6,819 bases of DNA from Korarchaeum sp964519515 (GTDB lineage Archaea > Korarchaeota > Korarchaeia > Korarchaeales > Korarchaeaceae): assembly GCA_964519515.1 (NCBI GenBank), contig CAZFIJ010000037.1:1-6819 (forward strand), read 5' to 3'. Positions 1 through 5,382 of the stretch are shown here, in pieces. The first letter of the stretch is position 1, and the number at the start of each line of letters is the position of its first letter. A program made the translations under genes and the position numbers. The notes under the pieces are model-generated. The model worked only from the letters and a program-made list of their open reading frames with translations. It did not search any database and was not told where the DNA came from.

Positions 1-162
1 CACTTCAGCATAAACTATCTTGAGAAGATCCTGAAGGCGGGCTCAGCGCTCAGCGACGAGATGGTCATGGAGCTAACTACGAATAAGCCGATAAAACTCG
101 GCTTCCCAATACCATCCGGCAAGCTAGAATACCTCATAGCCCCGAGAATCGAGGGAACATAA
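1..162 (+). CDS. pcn: DNA polymerase sliding clamp PCNA, C-terminal end (5' truncated by window)
   Basis: This is the last 53 residues of an archaeal PCNA, the ring-shaped clamp that encircles DNA and tethers replicative polymerase, FEN1, ligase and other partners. Frame 1 is open from the first base to a TAA stop. The peptide contains the family's C-terminal signature: a helix reading YLEKILKAG, then the strand MVMELTTNKPIKLGF, then IPSGKLEYLIAPRIE. The LIAPRIE tail is the conserved segment that packs near the site where PIP-box partners bind, and it is nearly invariant in archaeal clamps. About 190 residues, covering domain 1 and most of domain 2, lie upstream of the window. Many Thermoproteota carry two or three PCNA paralogues forming heterotrimers; this fragment cannot show which one it is. 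It lies upstream of the tRNA gene on the same strand, with 88 nt between them. Confidence 0.93.
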   Translation, partial: HFSINYLEKILKAGSALSDEMVMELTTNKPIKLGFPIPSGKLEYLIAPRIEGT

Positions 163-217
163 AGCAGCAGGCCTCAACCATACAAGCTCCAAAACCTATA
201 AACAGGTCATGGTTAAC

Positions 218-226
218 CCTAAATAC
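218..226 (+). promoter_or_regulatory. Candidate TATA-like element for the tRNA gene
   Basis: The AT-rich stretch CCTAAATAC lies about 25-33 nt upstream of the tRNA 5' end. That is the distance expected of an archaeal TATA box if transcription begins at or near the mature 5' end. A second AT-rich stretch (CTATAAAC, near 196-203) is too far upstream for that spacing. The match to consensus is weak. Confidence 0.3.
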
Positions 227-250
227 GGATAGCATTATCTTTCAATCGCT

Positions 251-356
251 GGGGCCGTGGTCTAGCTTGGCTATGATTCGCGGCTCGGGCCCGCGAGGTC
301 CTGGGTTCAATCGGCCTTCCCGGCTGAGGAGGCCGGAACAGATCCCAGCGGCCCCA
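251..356 (+). tRNA. tRNA-Pro (anticodon CGG), interrupted by an intron in the T-loop
   Basis: A complete cloverleaf can be folded by hand. The acceptor stem GGGGCCG (251-257) pairs perfectly with CGGCCCC (349-355), followed by discriminator A356. The D-arm has G18G19 at 269-270. The anticodon stem CGCGG/CCGCG (279-283, 291-295) closes the loop CUCGGGC, giving anticodon CGG at 286-288 with G37, as expected for proline (codon CCG). The variable loop is AGGUC. The T-stem CTGGG (301-305) pairs with CCCAG (344-348). The T-loop holds 38 nt instead of 7, because a 31-nt intron lies between nucleotides 58 and 59. After its removal the loop reads UUCAAAU, the normal archaeal form, and the mature tRNA is 75 nt. 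CCA is not encoded and would be added post-transcriptionally. Confidence 0.95.
311..341 (+). other. tRNA intron (31 nt) at position 58/59 with bulge-helix-bulge motif
   Basis: The intron boundaries come from a bulge-helix-bulge (BHB) fold, the substrate of archaeal tRNA-splicing endonuclease. GTTC (305-308) pairs with GAAC (336-339) to make a 4-bp central helix. It is flanked by a 3-nt bulge AAT (309-311) on one strand and a 3-nt bulge AGA (340-342) on the other. Cutting after the second nucleotide of each bulge, the rule for this enzyme, releases 311-341. Inside the intron, 312-319 pairs with 328-335 (CGGCCUUC with GAGGCCG, counting one G-U) around an 8-nt loop. The outer helix is weak: only G303-C344 and a G304-U343 wobble continue the stack, so this is a relaxed BHB. 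In known archaea such motifs go with a heteromeric endonuclease of broadened specificity. Confidence 0.88.
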
Positions 357-460
357 CATCACCTTAAAACCTGCATGTTATGACAGGCTGTATGAGAGCA
401 TGTTTATTGTTTCGAGCAATTTTGCGCCTTGGCTATTTTCGAAGATGCGTCTTTTTGCAA

Positions 461-470
461 GGATAAATAG
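461..470 (+). promoter_or_regulatory. Candidate TATA-like element upstream of the MFS gene
   Basis: GGATAAATAG is the most TATA-like stretch in the 181 nt between the tRNA and the transporter gene. It would place transcription start near 490 and leave a 5' leader of roughly 45-50 nt, enough to hold the Shine-Dalgarno-like GTGAGG. A second AT-rich candidate (CCTTAAAG, about 475-482) is nearby. No other feature is visible in this stretch beyond T-runs after the tRNA (around 401-412 and 452-456) that could end its transcript. Confidence 0.25.
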
Positions 471-537
471 AAGTCCTTAAAGGCTGGAGGTTATCGAGCT
501 GGGGTAGGGGGCGCTTCAGCTGGAGTTGTGAGGATGG

Positions 538-1851
538 ATGTTGAGAAAGTCTGATGTTGTGAAAGCGATCTTGGTTTTGATTGCTGCATCCTTTATCATA
601 AACCTAGGGTTCTCGGCTCTTGGCCCCCTCTTCCCGTATCTCGTCCTAGCTTTGAAGGGTGTTTTGAGGGAGCTTCCGGAGCTGACTGTGGGAGTGATTG
701 AGGCTCATCAGGGCGCCTTGGAGTTCGGCCTCCTCATGGCGGCATTCATGGCTACTAGGGCTCCGATGTCGGCATTCTCGGGATTCCTCAGCGACATATT
801 CGGGAGGAAGCGTACAATAGTTGTGGGGATGATGCTCTACCTCGTCGCCACAACAGGCTTCATACTCTCACGGGATGTTGCCTCGCTGATACTCTTCAGG
901 GCTGTTCAGGGCATAGGATCGGCGATGGTGTGGCCTGTTGCCGAGGCATATCTTGCTGACGTGACTGGGAGGTGGCAGAGGGGGAGGGCTGTCTCGGCCT
1001 TCATGGCCTCGATGCTCATCGCCGAGCTCATAGGTCCCGGCATAGGCGTCGCCATATACAAGGTGTGGGTCGCGGTCTTCGGTGGAGCGGACTATGTCAT
1101 GGCGATCAAGTCGCCGATAATCTTCCTAGCAGTAATGGTGCTCGGCTCCCTCATCACAACAATCTTCCTCCCAAGCATCCCAACAACAAGATCGAATCCT
1201 GAAATCAAGACTGGGCTCGAGGAGGTCAGGAGCATCCTCAAAACACTCCCAAAAACAATCTCAAGAAGTCTGAAGATCATGTACCTAAACGGCATCATCA
1301 ATGGATTCAGCCTAGGGATAATTGAGACGGCCTTGATAGTCTATGTTATCCAGTTCATTGTAAAGGATCCAGCCTATATTGGGCTATACTATATTGTCTC
1401 ATCAGCAGCCGCCCTGCCAGCCACCCTCCTATCAGGATACATTGCTGACAGGATCAGGCGGAGGAAGCCGATAATAGTGCTTGGATATGTGGTCGGGAGG
1501 GGGACATTCTTCATCATGCCCCTTATACGTGATCCAGCACTATTCCTGATGCTCGCGATACCATCCAGCATGACATTCGGAATCTCCGTGCCAGCGATGA
1601 TGGCCCTCCAAGCAGACATAGCGCCGAGGGAGGTCAGGGGATCAATATTTGGGATACAGGAGCTCTTCATGAATAGCGGGGTTCTCGCCGGATCAATCCT
1701 TGGTGGATGGCTCACACAGATCCTCACAATCCAGATATACCGGGTCGCAGCATACCATATTCAGGGAATAGTGCTTCCGTTCTGGATAACCGGGGCACTA
1801 GGAGCACTCACTACAATACTCTTCGCATTATATGTCAAGGAGCCGGAATAG
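538..1851 (+). CDS. Major facilitator superfamily (MFS) transporter, probable drug/metabolite:H+ antiporter
   Basis: A polytopic inner-membrane carrier of 437 residues, a normal length for a 12-TM MFS protein. The loop between TM2 and TM3 holds motif A, GFLSDIFGRKR (residues 82-92), with the Asp86 and Gly-Arg-Lys residues that gate the transporter. The equivalent loop in the C-terminal half repeats it as GYIADRIRRRK (300-310), showing the two-fold pseudo-symmetry. TM4 carries motif-B-like RAVQGIGSAM (121-130). A hydrophilic central linker (about 213-246) joins the halves, and DIAPREVRGSIFG (360-372) is the typical TM10-11 loop. These traits fit the efflux (DHA1-like) branch; the substrate cannot be read from sequence. 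The ATG is fixed by an in-frame TGA at 529-531 just upstream, with GTGAGG at 528-533 as ribosome binding site. An overlapping ATG at 534 is out of frame and stops at once. The gene looks monocistronic and converges on the HEPN gene with only 5 nt between stop codons. Confidence 0.9.
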   Translation: MLRKSDVVKAILVLIAASFIINLGFSALGPLFPYLVLALKGVLRELPELTVGVIEAHQGALEFGLLMAAFMATRAPMSAFSGFLSDIFGRKRTIVVGMMLYLVATTGFILSRDVASLILFRAVQGIGSAMVWPVAEAYLADVTGRWQRGRAVSAFMASMLIAELIGPGIGVAIYKVWVAVFGGADYVMAIKSPIIFLAVMVLGSLITTIFLPSIPTTRSNPEIKTGLEEVRSILKTLPKTISRSLKIMYLNGIINGFSLGIIETALIVYVIQFIVKDPAYIGLYYIVSSAAALPATLLSGYIADRIRRRKPIIVLGYVVGRGTFFIMPLIRDPALFLMLAIPSSMTFGISVPAMMALQADIAPREVRGSIFGIQELFMNSGVLAGSILGGWLTQILTIQIYRVAAYHIQGIVLPFWITGALGALTTILFALYVKEPE

Positions 1852-1856
1852 CAGAG

Positions 1857-2285
1857 CTATGAGCTATTGGGCCTCGCCTGCTCCAAAAGCCTCTTCGCCA
1901 GTTCGTGAACAAACTCTGCGCTCTCCAAGGCTTTCACTGCATCACCCTTGTTAAAGAGATCCTCAGGAGATTTTCCAGCGGCTTCTATCCCGTACATGCT
2001 TGGGGCGCGCTTCTCCGCGAGATCCCTAGAGATCCCTGCGAGCCTTTCAATCTCTTCTCTGAACCAGCTTGGAAATCTCACGGACTCCGCTCTCAGGATA
2101 TCGCCGACGTCGTGAACTTTCGGATATTCGACGCCAACAAGCCTCAGGCATGCCTTTAAGGAGAGTTCTACGCATTCTTGGGAGTATCTGACCACCTCTG
2201 GGTAATAGCCTTGGTCAAGAGCATGTCGTGCGGAGATGAGCCTAGCTTCAGCCCTTCTAAGATGGGTGCGGGCCAAGCTATCCAT
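1857..2285 (-). CDS. HEPN domain protein, probable partner (toxin-side) of the adjacent nucleotidyltransferase
   Basis: A 142-residue, all-helical protein. The N-terminal half has the HEPN pattern: a helix with RRAEARLISARHALDQGYY (10-28), then RYSQECVELSLKACLRL (33-49, the aqqAvE-kalKA-like core helix), then PKVHDVGDIL (55-64), matching the conserved HD-containing turn. In two-gene HEPN/MNT modules the HEPN protein is usually an RNase toxin and the nucleotidyltransferase is the antitoxin that modifies it. Here I see no RX4HXY catalytic motif. The corresponding region reads KRAPSMYG (92-99), with an Arg and a Tyr but no His, so RNase activity is uncertain. The start is the ATG at 2285, two nucleotides after the stop of the upstream gene. 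A Met 19 codons earlier is in frame, but it would overlap that gene and adds a segment unlike HEPN proteins. The weak AAGG/GAG upstream suggests translation coupled to the preceding cistron. Confidence 0.85.
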   Translation of the reverse strand: MDSLARTHLRRAEARLISARHALDQGYYPEVVRYSQECVELSLKACLRLVGVEYPKVHDVGDILRAESVRFPSWFREEIERLAGISRDLAEKRAPSMYGIEAAGKSPEDLFNKGDAVKALESAEFVHELAKRLLEQARPNSS

Positions 2286-2287
2286 TC

Positions 2288-3004
2288 TCAAACCTTGATC
2301 GCCTCCCCAAAACCGGCATCGGGCTTGATAATCCAATACCATGATCCGTCGGGAAGCTCCACCTTTATCGTGCCCAATTCTTTAAGCCGGGTCCTAAGGC
2401 CTTCTAGAATACGCTGCATGAACCCCTCTCTATCATAGACGATTATGGCATTCTCTAGTAGATCGAGGTAGAATGGCTGAATTCTCTCAGCCTCACTCGG
2501 TGTCAGGAGTATGGGGTCTACTAGTGGATAGAGCCTCTTCTCCCTCCATAGCTTCAGCCTCTCGGACTCAAGCCCGGCCACGATACATCTCCATAGCTTT
2601 AGCCTATCAGAGTAGCCCTCCGGCAGTTCCTCGGCCACGATCAATAGATCCACATCGCTTTCAGCCCTCGCCCTTCCAGCCGCCACGGACCCGAAAATCA
2701 CCAGCGAGATGAGCTTATCCCAGAAGCCCTCCACAATTTTAGCGACAAGCAGCTCCAGAAAGCCTAGGTAATCCTTCTGGACGATCTTATCCCTCCATTT
2801 ATGGCCAGCCCGTTCCAAGACGAGCACAATGGGATGAGAGGCCTTAAAAACTCCTCTGGAGACCCTCACCAAATAACCAGCCCTACATAGCCTGTGTAAA
2901 ATCAAGTAGGGGTTCTCTGCCCCTATAATATCTAGAGCATCAGATGCCCTGAACTCCCTCAACCCGAACCTTAGTAAAAGCTTAGAATACACCTCGGTCA
3001 ACAT
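2288..3004 (-). CDS. Winged-helix/minimal nucleotidyltransferase (MNT) fusion, probable antitoxin of the HEPN/MNT pair
   Basis: A 238-residue protein with two domains. Residues about 5-60 look like a winged helix-turn-helix, including FRASDALDIIG and the recognition-like stretch NPYLILHRLCRAGYLVRVSR followed by a wing. Residues about 95-175 form a DNA polymerase beta-type nucleotidyltransferase. The signature FGSVAAGRARAESDVDLLIV contains G105-S106 and the metal-binding pair D117/D119, and D163 (in LVDPILL) is a candidate third carboxylate. MNT proteins of HEPN modules transfer AMP or short oligo-A to the HEPN partner and block it; that role is inferred here from adjacency (2-nt gap). The open frame extends another 130 codons upstream, but that part is antisense to vapB and low in complexity, so I chose ATG 3004. 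The promoter spacing supports this and implies a leaderless transcript. A GTG at 3067 is the main alternative start. The added winged helix suggests that this protein binds its own promoter. Confidence 0.85.
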   Translation of the reverse strand: MLTEVYSKLLLRFGLREFRASDALDIIGAENPYLILHRLCRAGYLVRVSRGVFKASHPIVLVLERAGHKWRDKIVQKDYLGFLELLVAKIVEGFWDKLISLVIFGSVAAGRARAESDVDLLIVAEELPEGYSDRLKLWRCIVAGLESERLKLWREKRLYPLVDPILLTPSEAERIQPFYLDLLENAIIVYDREGFMQRILEGLRTRLKELGTIKVELPDGSWYWIIKPDAGFGEAIKV

Positions 3005-3030
3005 ATCTTTTACAGAAAATATTTCAGATT

Positions 3031-3042
3031 CCGATATATTAA
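3031..3042 (-). promoter_or_regulatory. TATA box for the nucleotidyltransferase-HEPN operon
   Basis: Read on the minus strand this is TTAATATATCGG. Its centre lies about 33 nt before the chosen ATG, so transcription starting about 25 nt downstream would give a leader of only a few nucleotides. There is no Shine-Dalgarno sequence before that ATG, consistent with a leaderless mRNA. A second minus-strand TATA-like site, CCTTATATCA (about 3088-3097), could serve the alternative GTG start. Confidence 0.55.
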
Positions 3043-3126
3043 CTTGCAATGGCAGCCCTACAACCACCTTAGCCCTCCATAAGCAGGTGATATAAGGTTT
3101 CAAGAGGCCGTAAAGCGGTAAGCCAA

Positions 3127-3154
3127 TTGGTTTATATTTTGGTTTACTAGTTGG
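3127..3154 (+). repeat. Three TTGG elements at 12-nt spacing across the vapB promoter (candidate operator)
   Basis: TTGG occurs at 3127, 3139 and 3151, exactly 12 nt apart. The first two are extended to the identical 8-mer TTGGTTTA, and the first is part of a perfect palindrome, CCAATTGG (3123-3130). The array brackets the vapB TATA box. Ribbon-helix-helix antitoxins bind short repeats spaced about one helical turn apart and repress their own operons. This array is therefore a reasonable VapB or VapBC operator, though binding is inferred. Confidence 0.45.
3131..3140 (+). promoter_or_regulatory. TATA box for vapBC
   Basis: TTTATATTTT is a strong archaeal TATA match centred about 26 nt before the GTG of vapB. 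That predicts transcription starting at or within a base or two of the start codon, a leaderless mRNA. No ribosome binding site precedes vapB, which agrees. Confidence 0.65.
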
Positions 3155-3161
3155 AATACTT

Positions 3162-3389
3162 GTGAGCGAGGTCATAAGTTTCAAGGTTTCTAAAGAGTTG
3201 AAGGAGAAGTATGAGAAGCTGAAGGACGTTATTGACTGGCCGGCGGAGCTGAGAGCCTTTGTTGAGGAGAGGGTTCGAAGGGCTGAAAGGTCGCTTGTCA
3301 TACGCAAGATACTGGAGAAGAGGCCTCGAGAAGTTCTTCCAAGGGGTTCTGTTGTGGCGGTCATAAGGGAGGATAGAGAGGGTGATTGA
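3162..3389 (+). CDS. vapB: VapB-type ribbon-helix-helix antitoxin
   Basis: A 75-residue antitoxin for the PIN-domain toxin encoded just downstream. The N-terminus has the ribbon-helix-helix layout: a short DNA-binding strand, EVISFKVS (3-10); helix A, KELKEKYEKLKDVI (11-24); a turn with Trp-Pro; and helix B from AELRAFVEERVRRAE (28-42). Archaeal VapB proteins of this type commonly share the VSEVISFKVSKELKEK-like opening. The charged C-terminal tail (about 44-75, with RKILEKRPREVLPRG) is where the toxin-wrapping segment usually lies. The start is GTG, supported by the TATA spacing and by the family's typical N-terminus. The stop codon lies inside the vapC coding region (8-nt overlap), a translational coupling that helps keep antitoxin in excess. 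The repeat array over its promoter suggests autorepression. Confidence 0.87.
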   Translation: MSEVISFKVSKELKEKYEKLKDVIDWPAELRAFVEERVRRAERSLVIRKILEKRPREVLPRGSVVAVIREDREGD

Positions 3390-3762
3390 TGCATCGGTTA
3401 TAGCGAAGCTGATAATGCGTGAGGAGGATTATGTTAAGGCAGCTAAGGAGATAGAGGCTGATGGTGAGACACTTGATTTAGCAATACTTGAAGTGGCGAA
3501 TGTGATTCTAAAGTATCATAGGAGAGGGGTTCTCTCCGCTCAGGAGGCGCGGGAGAAATTTGAAGAGCTCAAAGAGCTTTCAAAGACGCTCAGAGTTCTC
3601 GATTTCAAGAAATTCTTGGAGCAGGCGTTCGAGCTCGCGATGATGACTAACTTGACGGTCTATGATTTCCTCTACATAGTCAGCTCCAGCAAGCTGGTGA
3701 CATCAGACATCAAGCAAGCCGAGGCCGCCAAACAGCATGGGAGAAAAGTGATCTTGATCTAG
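3382..3762 (+). CDS. vapC: VapC-type PIN-domain ribonuclease toxin
   Basis: A 126-residue PIN-domain endoribonuclease. VapC toxins cleave specific tRNAs or rRNA when their antitoxin is lost. All four acidic residues expected of the metal-binding active site are present: Asp3 in MIDASVIAKL, Glu37 in LAILEVANVI, Asp95 in TVYDFLYIV (the tvYDalY motif), and Asp109 in LVTSDIKQAEAAK. The length is normal for the family, so it looks catalytically intact. The start is GTG, read as Met; it sits inside the last codons of vapB, and the invariant Asp only two residues later matches the usual VapC N-terminus. There is no independent ribosome binding site of note, so translation probably depends on vapB. 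The next 114 nt hold no gene and end in a hairpin. Confidence 0.9.
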   Translation: MIDASVIAKLIMREEDYVKAAKEIEADGETLDLAILEVANVILKYHRRGVLSAQEAREKFEELKELSKTLRVLDFKKFLEQAFELAMMTNLTVYDFLYIVSSSKLVTSDIKQAEAAKQHGRKVILI

Positions 3763-3850
3763 ATGGATCTCAATATCCTGCTTCTCAGCCCATATTGGTA
3801 ACATCATTATTCTAGGTCCTTCAACCTAATCGGTCAAAAGAACTTAAGGG

Positions 3851-3877
3851 AGATCTCGATTTCTAGGTTCGAGATTT
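3851..3877. terminator. Hairpin between convergent genes, possible bidirectional terminator
   Basis: ATCTCGA (3853-3859) and TCGAGAT (3869-3875) form a perfect 7-bp stem with a 9-nt loop, extendable by a G-T and an A-T pair. On the plus strand it is followed by TTTT, and again by CTTTTA about 10 nt further. On the minus strand it begins one base after the stop codon of the secreted protein gene and is followed by the T-rich TTCTTTTG about 20 nt later. Archaeal termination depends mainly on T-runs, so the hairpin may instead protect mRNA 3' ends. Confidence 0.4.
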
Positions 3878-5382
3878 TAACATACTTTTACCGACCTCCT
3901 ATCCCTGTAATTTATGTAGGCTAGCATTAGCACGCATGCTAATTCTGCTATTGCCGAGATCTTTAATGCGTCTTCTAGGCGTGTGACTTTTCTGAGGATG
4001 ATCTTGACCCTAGAGTCCTCGGATAAATTCACGCTCACAGATCCTCTTAGCCCCGGGGCTGTGGCCTCGATCAGGTATTCTCCGGGTGGCAGTAGGTATG
4101 AGCATGTGCCATTTTCATGATTGAAGATTGTGCCGTTTATTCTCAGTTCTAGGCCTTTTGGAAGCTCATCGTCCCAAGGGATAATCTCCACGATGAGCCT
4201 TCTTAGGCTTATGGTCAGGTTGTATGCTTTCCCGCTCATTAGGTTGATTGTGATGGAGCTGGTCTCGAATCCATTAACGTATACCCTTACTGGGGCTTTG
4301 AGCGGAGGGCTTGGAGGGGCTGGAATGTTTTCATTTCGCCTTAACAGCATGTATGCTGTGTTATCGATTATGCTCACGGGGATGCTGGCAGCTATGGAGG
4401 CATTCGTAACCTGATTTCCATGCTGATCCTGAATTCTGAGAAGAGCTAGAGGTGGTGTCAGCTCGAGAACCTCCGCCCTCCCTCCATTAGCTCTAACGAC
4501 TTTTATGGATCGGTTTAATGCTTCGCTTAATGGGATGAAGATTATTCTATCGACTGGCATCTTGACAAAATCGATAAATCTTCTATCGAGGATGTATGCC
4601 GGCCTTGAGACCGCATAGGTTTCATTCAGCCATATCCTTATGACTGCTTTGCCGGGTCTAAGGGGTATGACTCCTCCAGTATCAGGTTCATGCATCGCTG
4701 GGAGGTGTATGCGAAGAAGAGTGTCCTCCACCCTCGCTGTAGCCCTTGCCATTAGTGGCTCAAGCTCTAGCCGGTAAGCTGATCCTTTTAGAGAGCCCTC
4801 ATAAATGATGCTGCTCTCCGATAGTATATCCACGATGATCTCCTTCCCGAGCTTAGCCCCGAGATCTTCTCCGAGGAGGATGCTTAGATTCAGCCAATTA
4901 TCCTCCCCAGCTATTAGCGGATATCTTCCAAGACCCTCAACATCTATGAAAACAGCATCAGGGGAGCCATCAATCTCTGCCACAAGATGCTTCTCACTAA
5001 TCCTATACCTCACATATGATGGAATCTTTTCAGGATCTTTTACGGTGATGTGCATATATCCATCATTTATGATCTCTAGTGTCCAGATTCCAGCATCAGA
5101 CTCCTCGCCGAACACTTTCAGGAGCGTGGGCTCGCCTGCCCCGATCCTGTGAATGCTTTCTAGACCGTTTGGAGACCTCAATATTACTTCGACCTCGCCT
5201 CCAACAGCTCTAGCCCATAGCTCCTCGCCCAGCTGGAACTCGAGGGAGCCGTTCTCTAGGAAGGGGAGGAGATTTGTGCTCGTATAGCCCACCATTAACC
5301 CCTTCTCATCTATTGTTAGGCCGAAGCATGATGGGAGGAGCGCGAGCGCTATGAGGATTATCGGGAGGAGTATTCTTAGCAT
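3877..5382 (-). CDS. Secreted, membrane-anchored, sequon-rich surface protein of a DUF58 operon
   Basis: A 501-residue protein I cannot assign to a named family. It opens with a signal peptide (MLRILLPIILIALALLPSCFG) and closes with a single hydrophobic helix (about 474-490) followed by a basic tail, NYRDRRSVKVC. The body should therefore face outward with the C-terminus in the cytoplasm. The ectodomain is mostly beta-like. Residues 312-329 (LLRIQDQHGNQVTNAS) resemble a Cna-B/carboxypeptidase-regulatory Ig-like opening. Residues about 395-466 resemble a PEGA-like domain, with LPPGEYLIEATAPGLRG as its hallmark. A proline-rich linker (about 353-361) separates them. Nine N-X-S/T sequons are spread through it, consistent with archaeal N-glycosylation. 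I chose the ATG that overlaps the upstream stop as TGATG; the open frame runs 24 codons further but would add a charged, non-signal extension. AAGGGTGG lies upstream as ribosome binding site. By position it is the extracellular component of the operon. Confidence 0.8.
   Translation of the reverse strand: MLRILLPIILIALALLPSCFGLTIDEKGLMVGYTSTNLLPFLENGSLEFQLGEELWARAVGGEVEVILRSPNGLESIHRIGAGEPTLLKVFGEESDAGIWTLEIINDGYMHITVKDPEKIPSYVRYRISEKHLVAEIDGSPDAVFIDVEGLGRYPLIAGEDNWLNLSILLGEDLGAKLGKEIIVDILSESSIIYEGSLKGSAYRLELEPLMARATARVEDTLLRIHLPAMHEPDTGGVIPLRPGKAVIRIWLNETYAVSRPAYILDRRFIDFVKMPVDRIIFIPLSEALNRSIKVVRANGGRAEVLELTPPLALLRIQDQHGNQVTNASIAASIPVSIIDNTAYMLLRRNENIPAPPSPPLKAPVRVYVNGFETSSITINLMSGKAYNLTISLRRLIVEIIPWDDELPKGLELRINGTIFNHENGTCSYLLPPGEYLIEATAPGLRGSVSVNLSEDSRVKIILRKVTRLEDALKISAIAELACVLMLAYINYRDRRSVKVC

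Noticed and set aside
357..537. Possible small RNA or short gene between tRNA-Pro and the transporter
   Set aside because: There is no open frame with a credible start, no strong hairpin and no box motifs. Only T-runs, a weak TATA-like site and the transporter's ribosome binding site are visible.
1857..2342. Longer 161-residue form of the HEPN protein
   Set aside because: The extra 19 residues lie within the upstream nucleotidyltransferase gene in another frame and do not look like a HEPN N-terminus. The ATG at 2285 directly follows the upstream stop.
2288..3394. Full 368-codon reading frame as one protein
   Set aside because: The first 130 codons are antisense to vapB and its promoter and give low-complexity Ser/Thr/Leu-rich sequence with no domain. 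The TATA box fits an ATG at 3004.
5340..5382. Lipoprotein signal (LPSC) in the secreted protein
   Set aside because: Proline at the -2 position does not fit a lipobox, and the protein has its own C-terminal membrane anchor, so an ordinary signal peptide is more likely.
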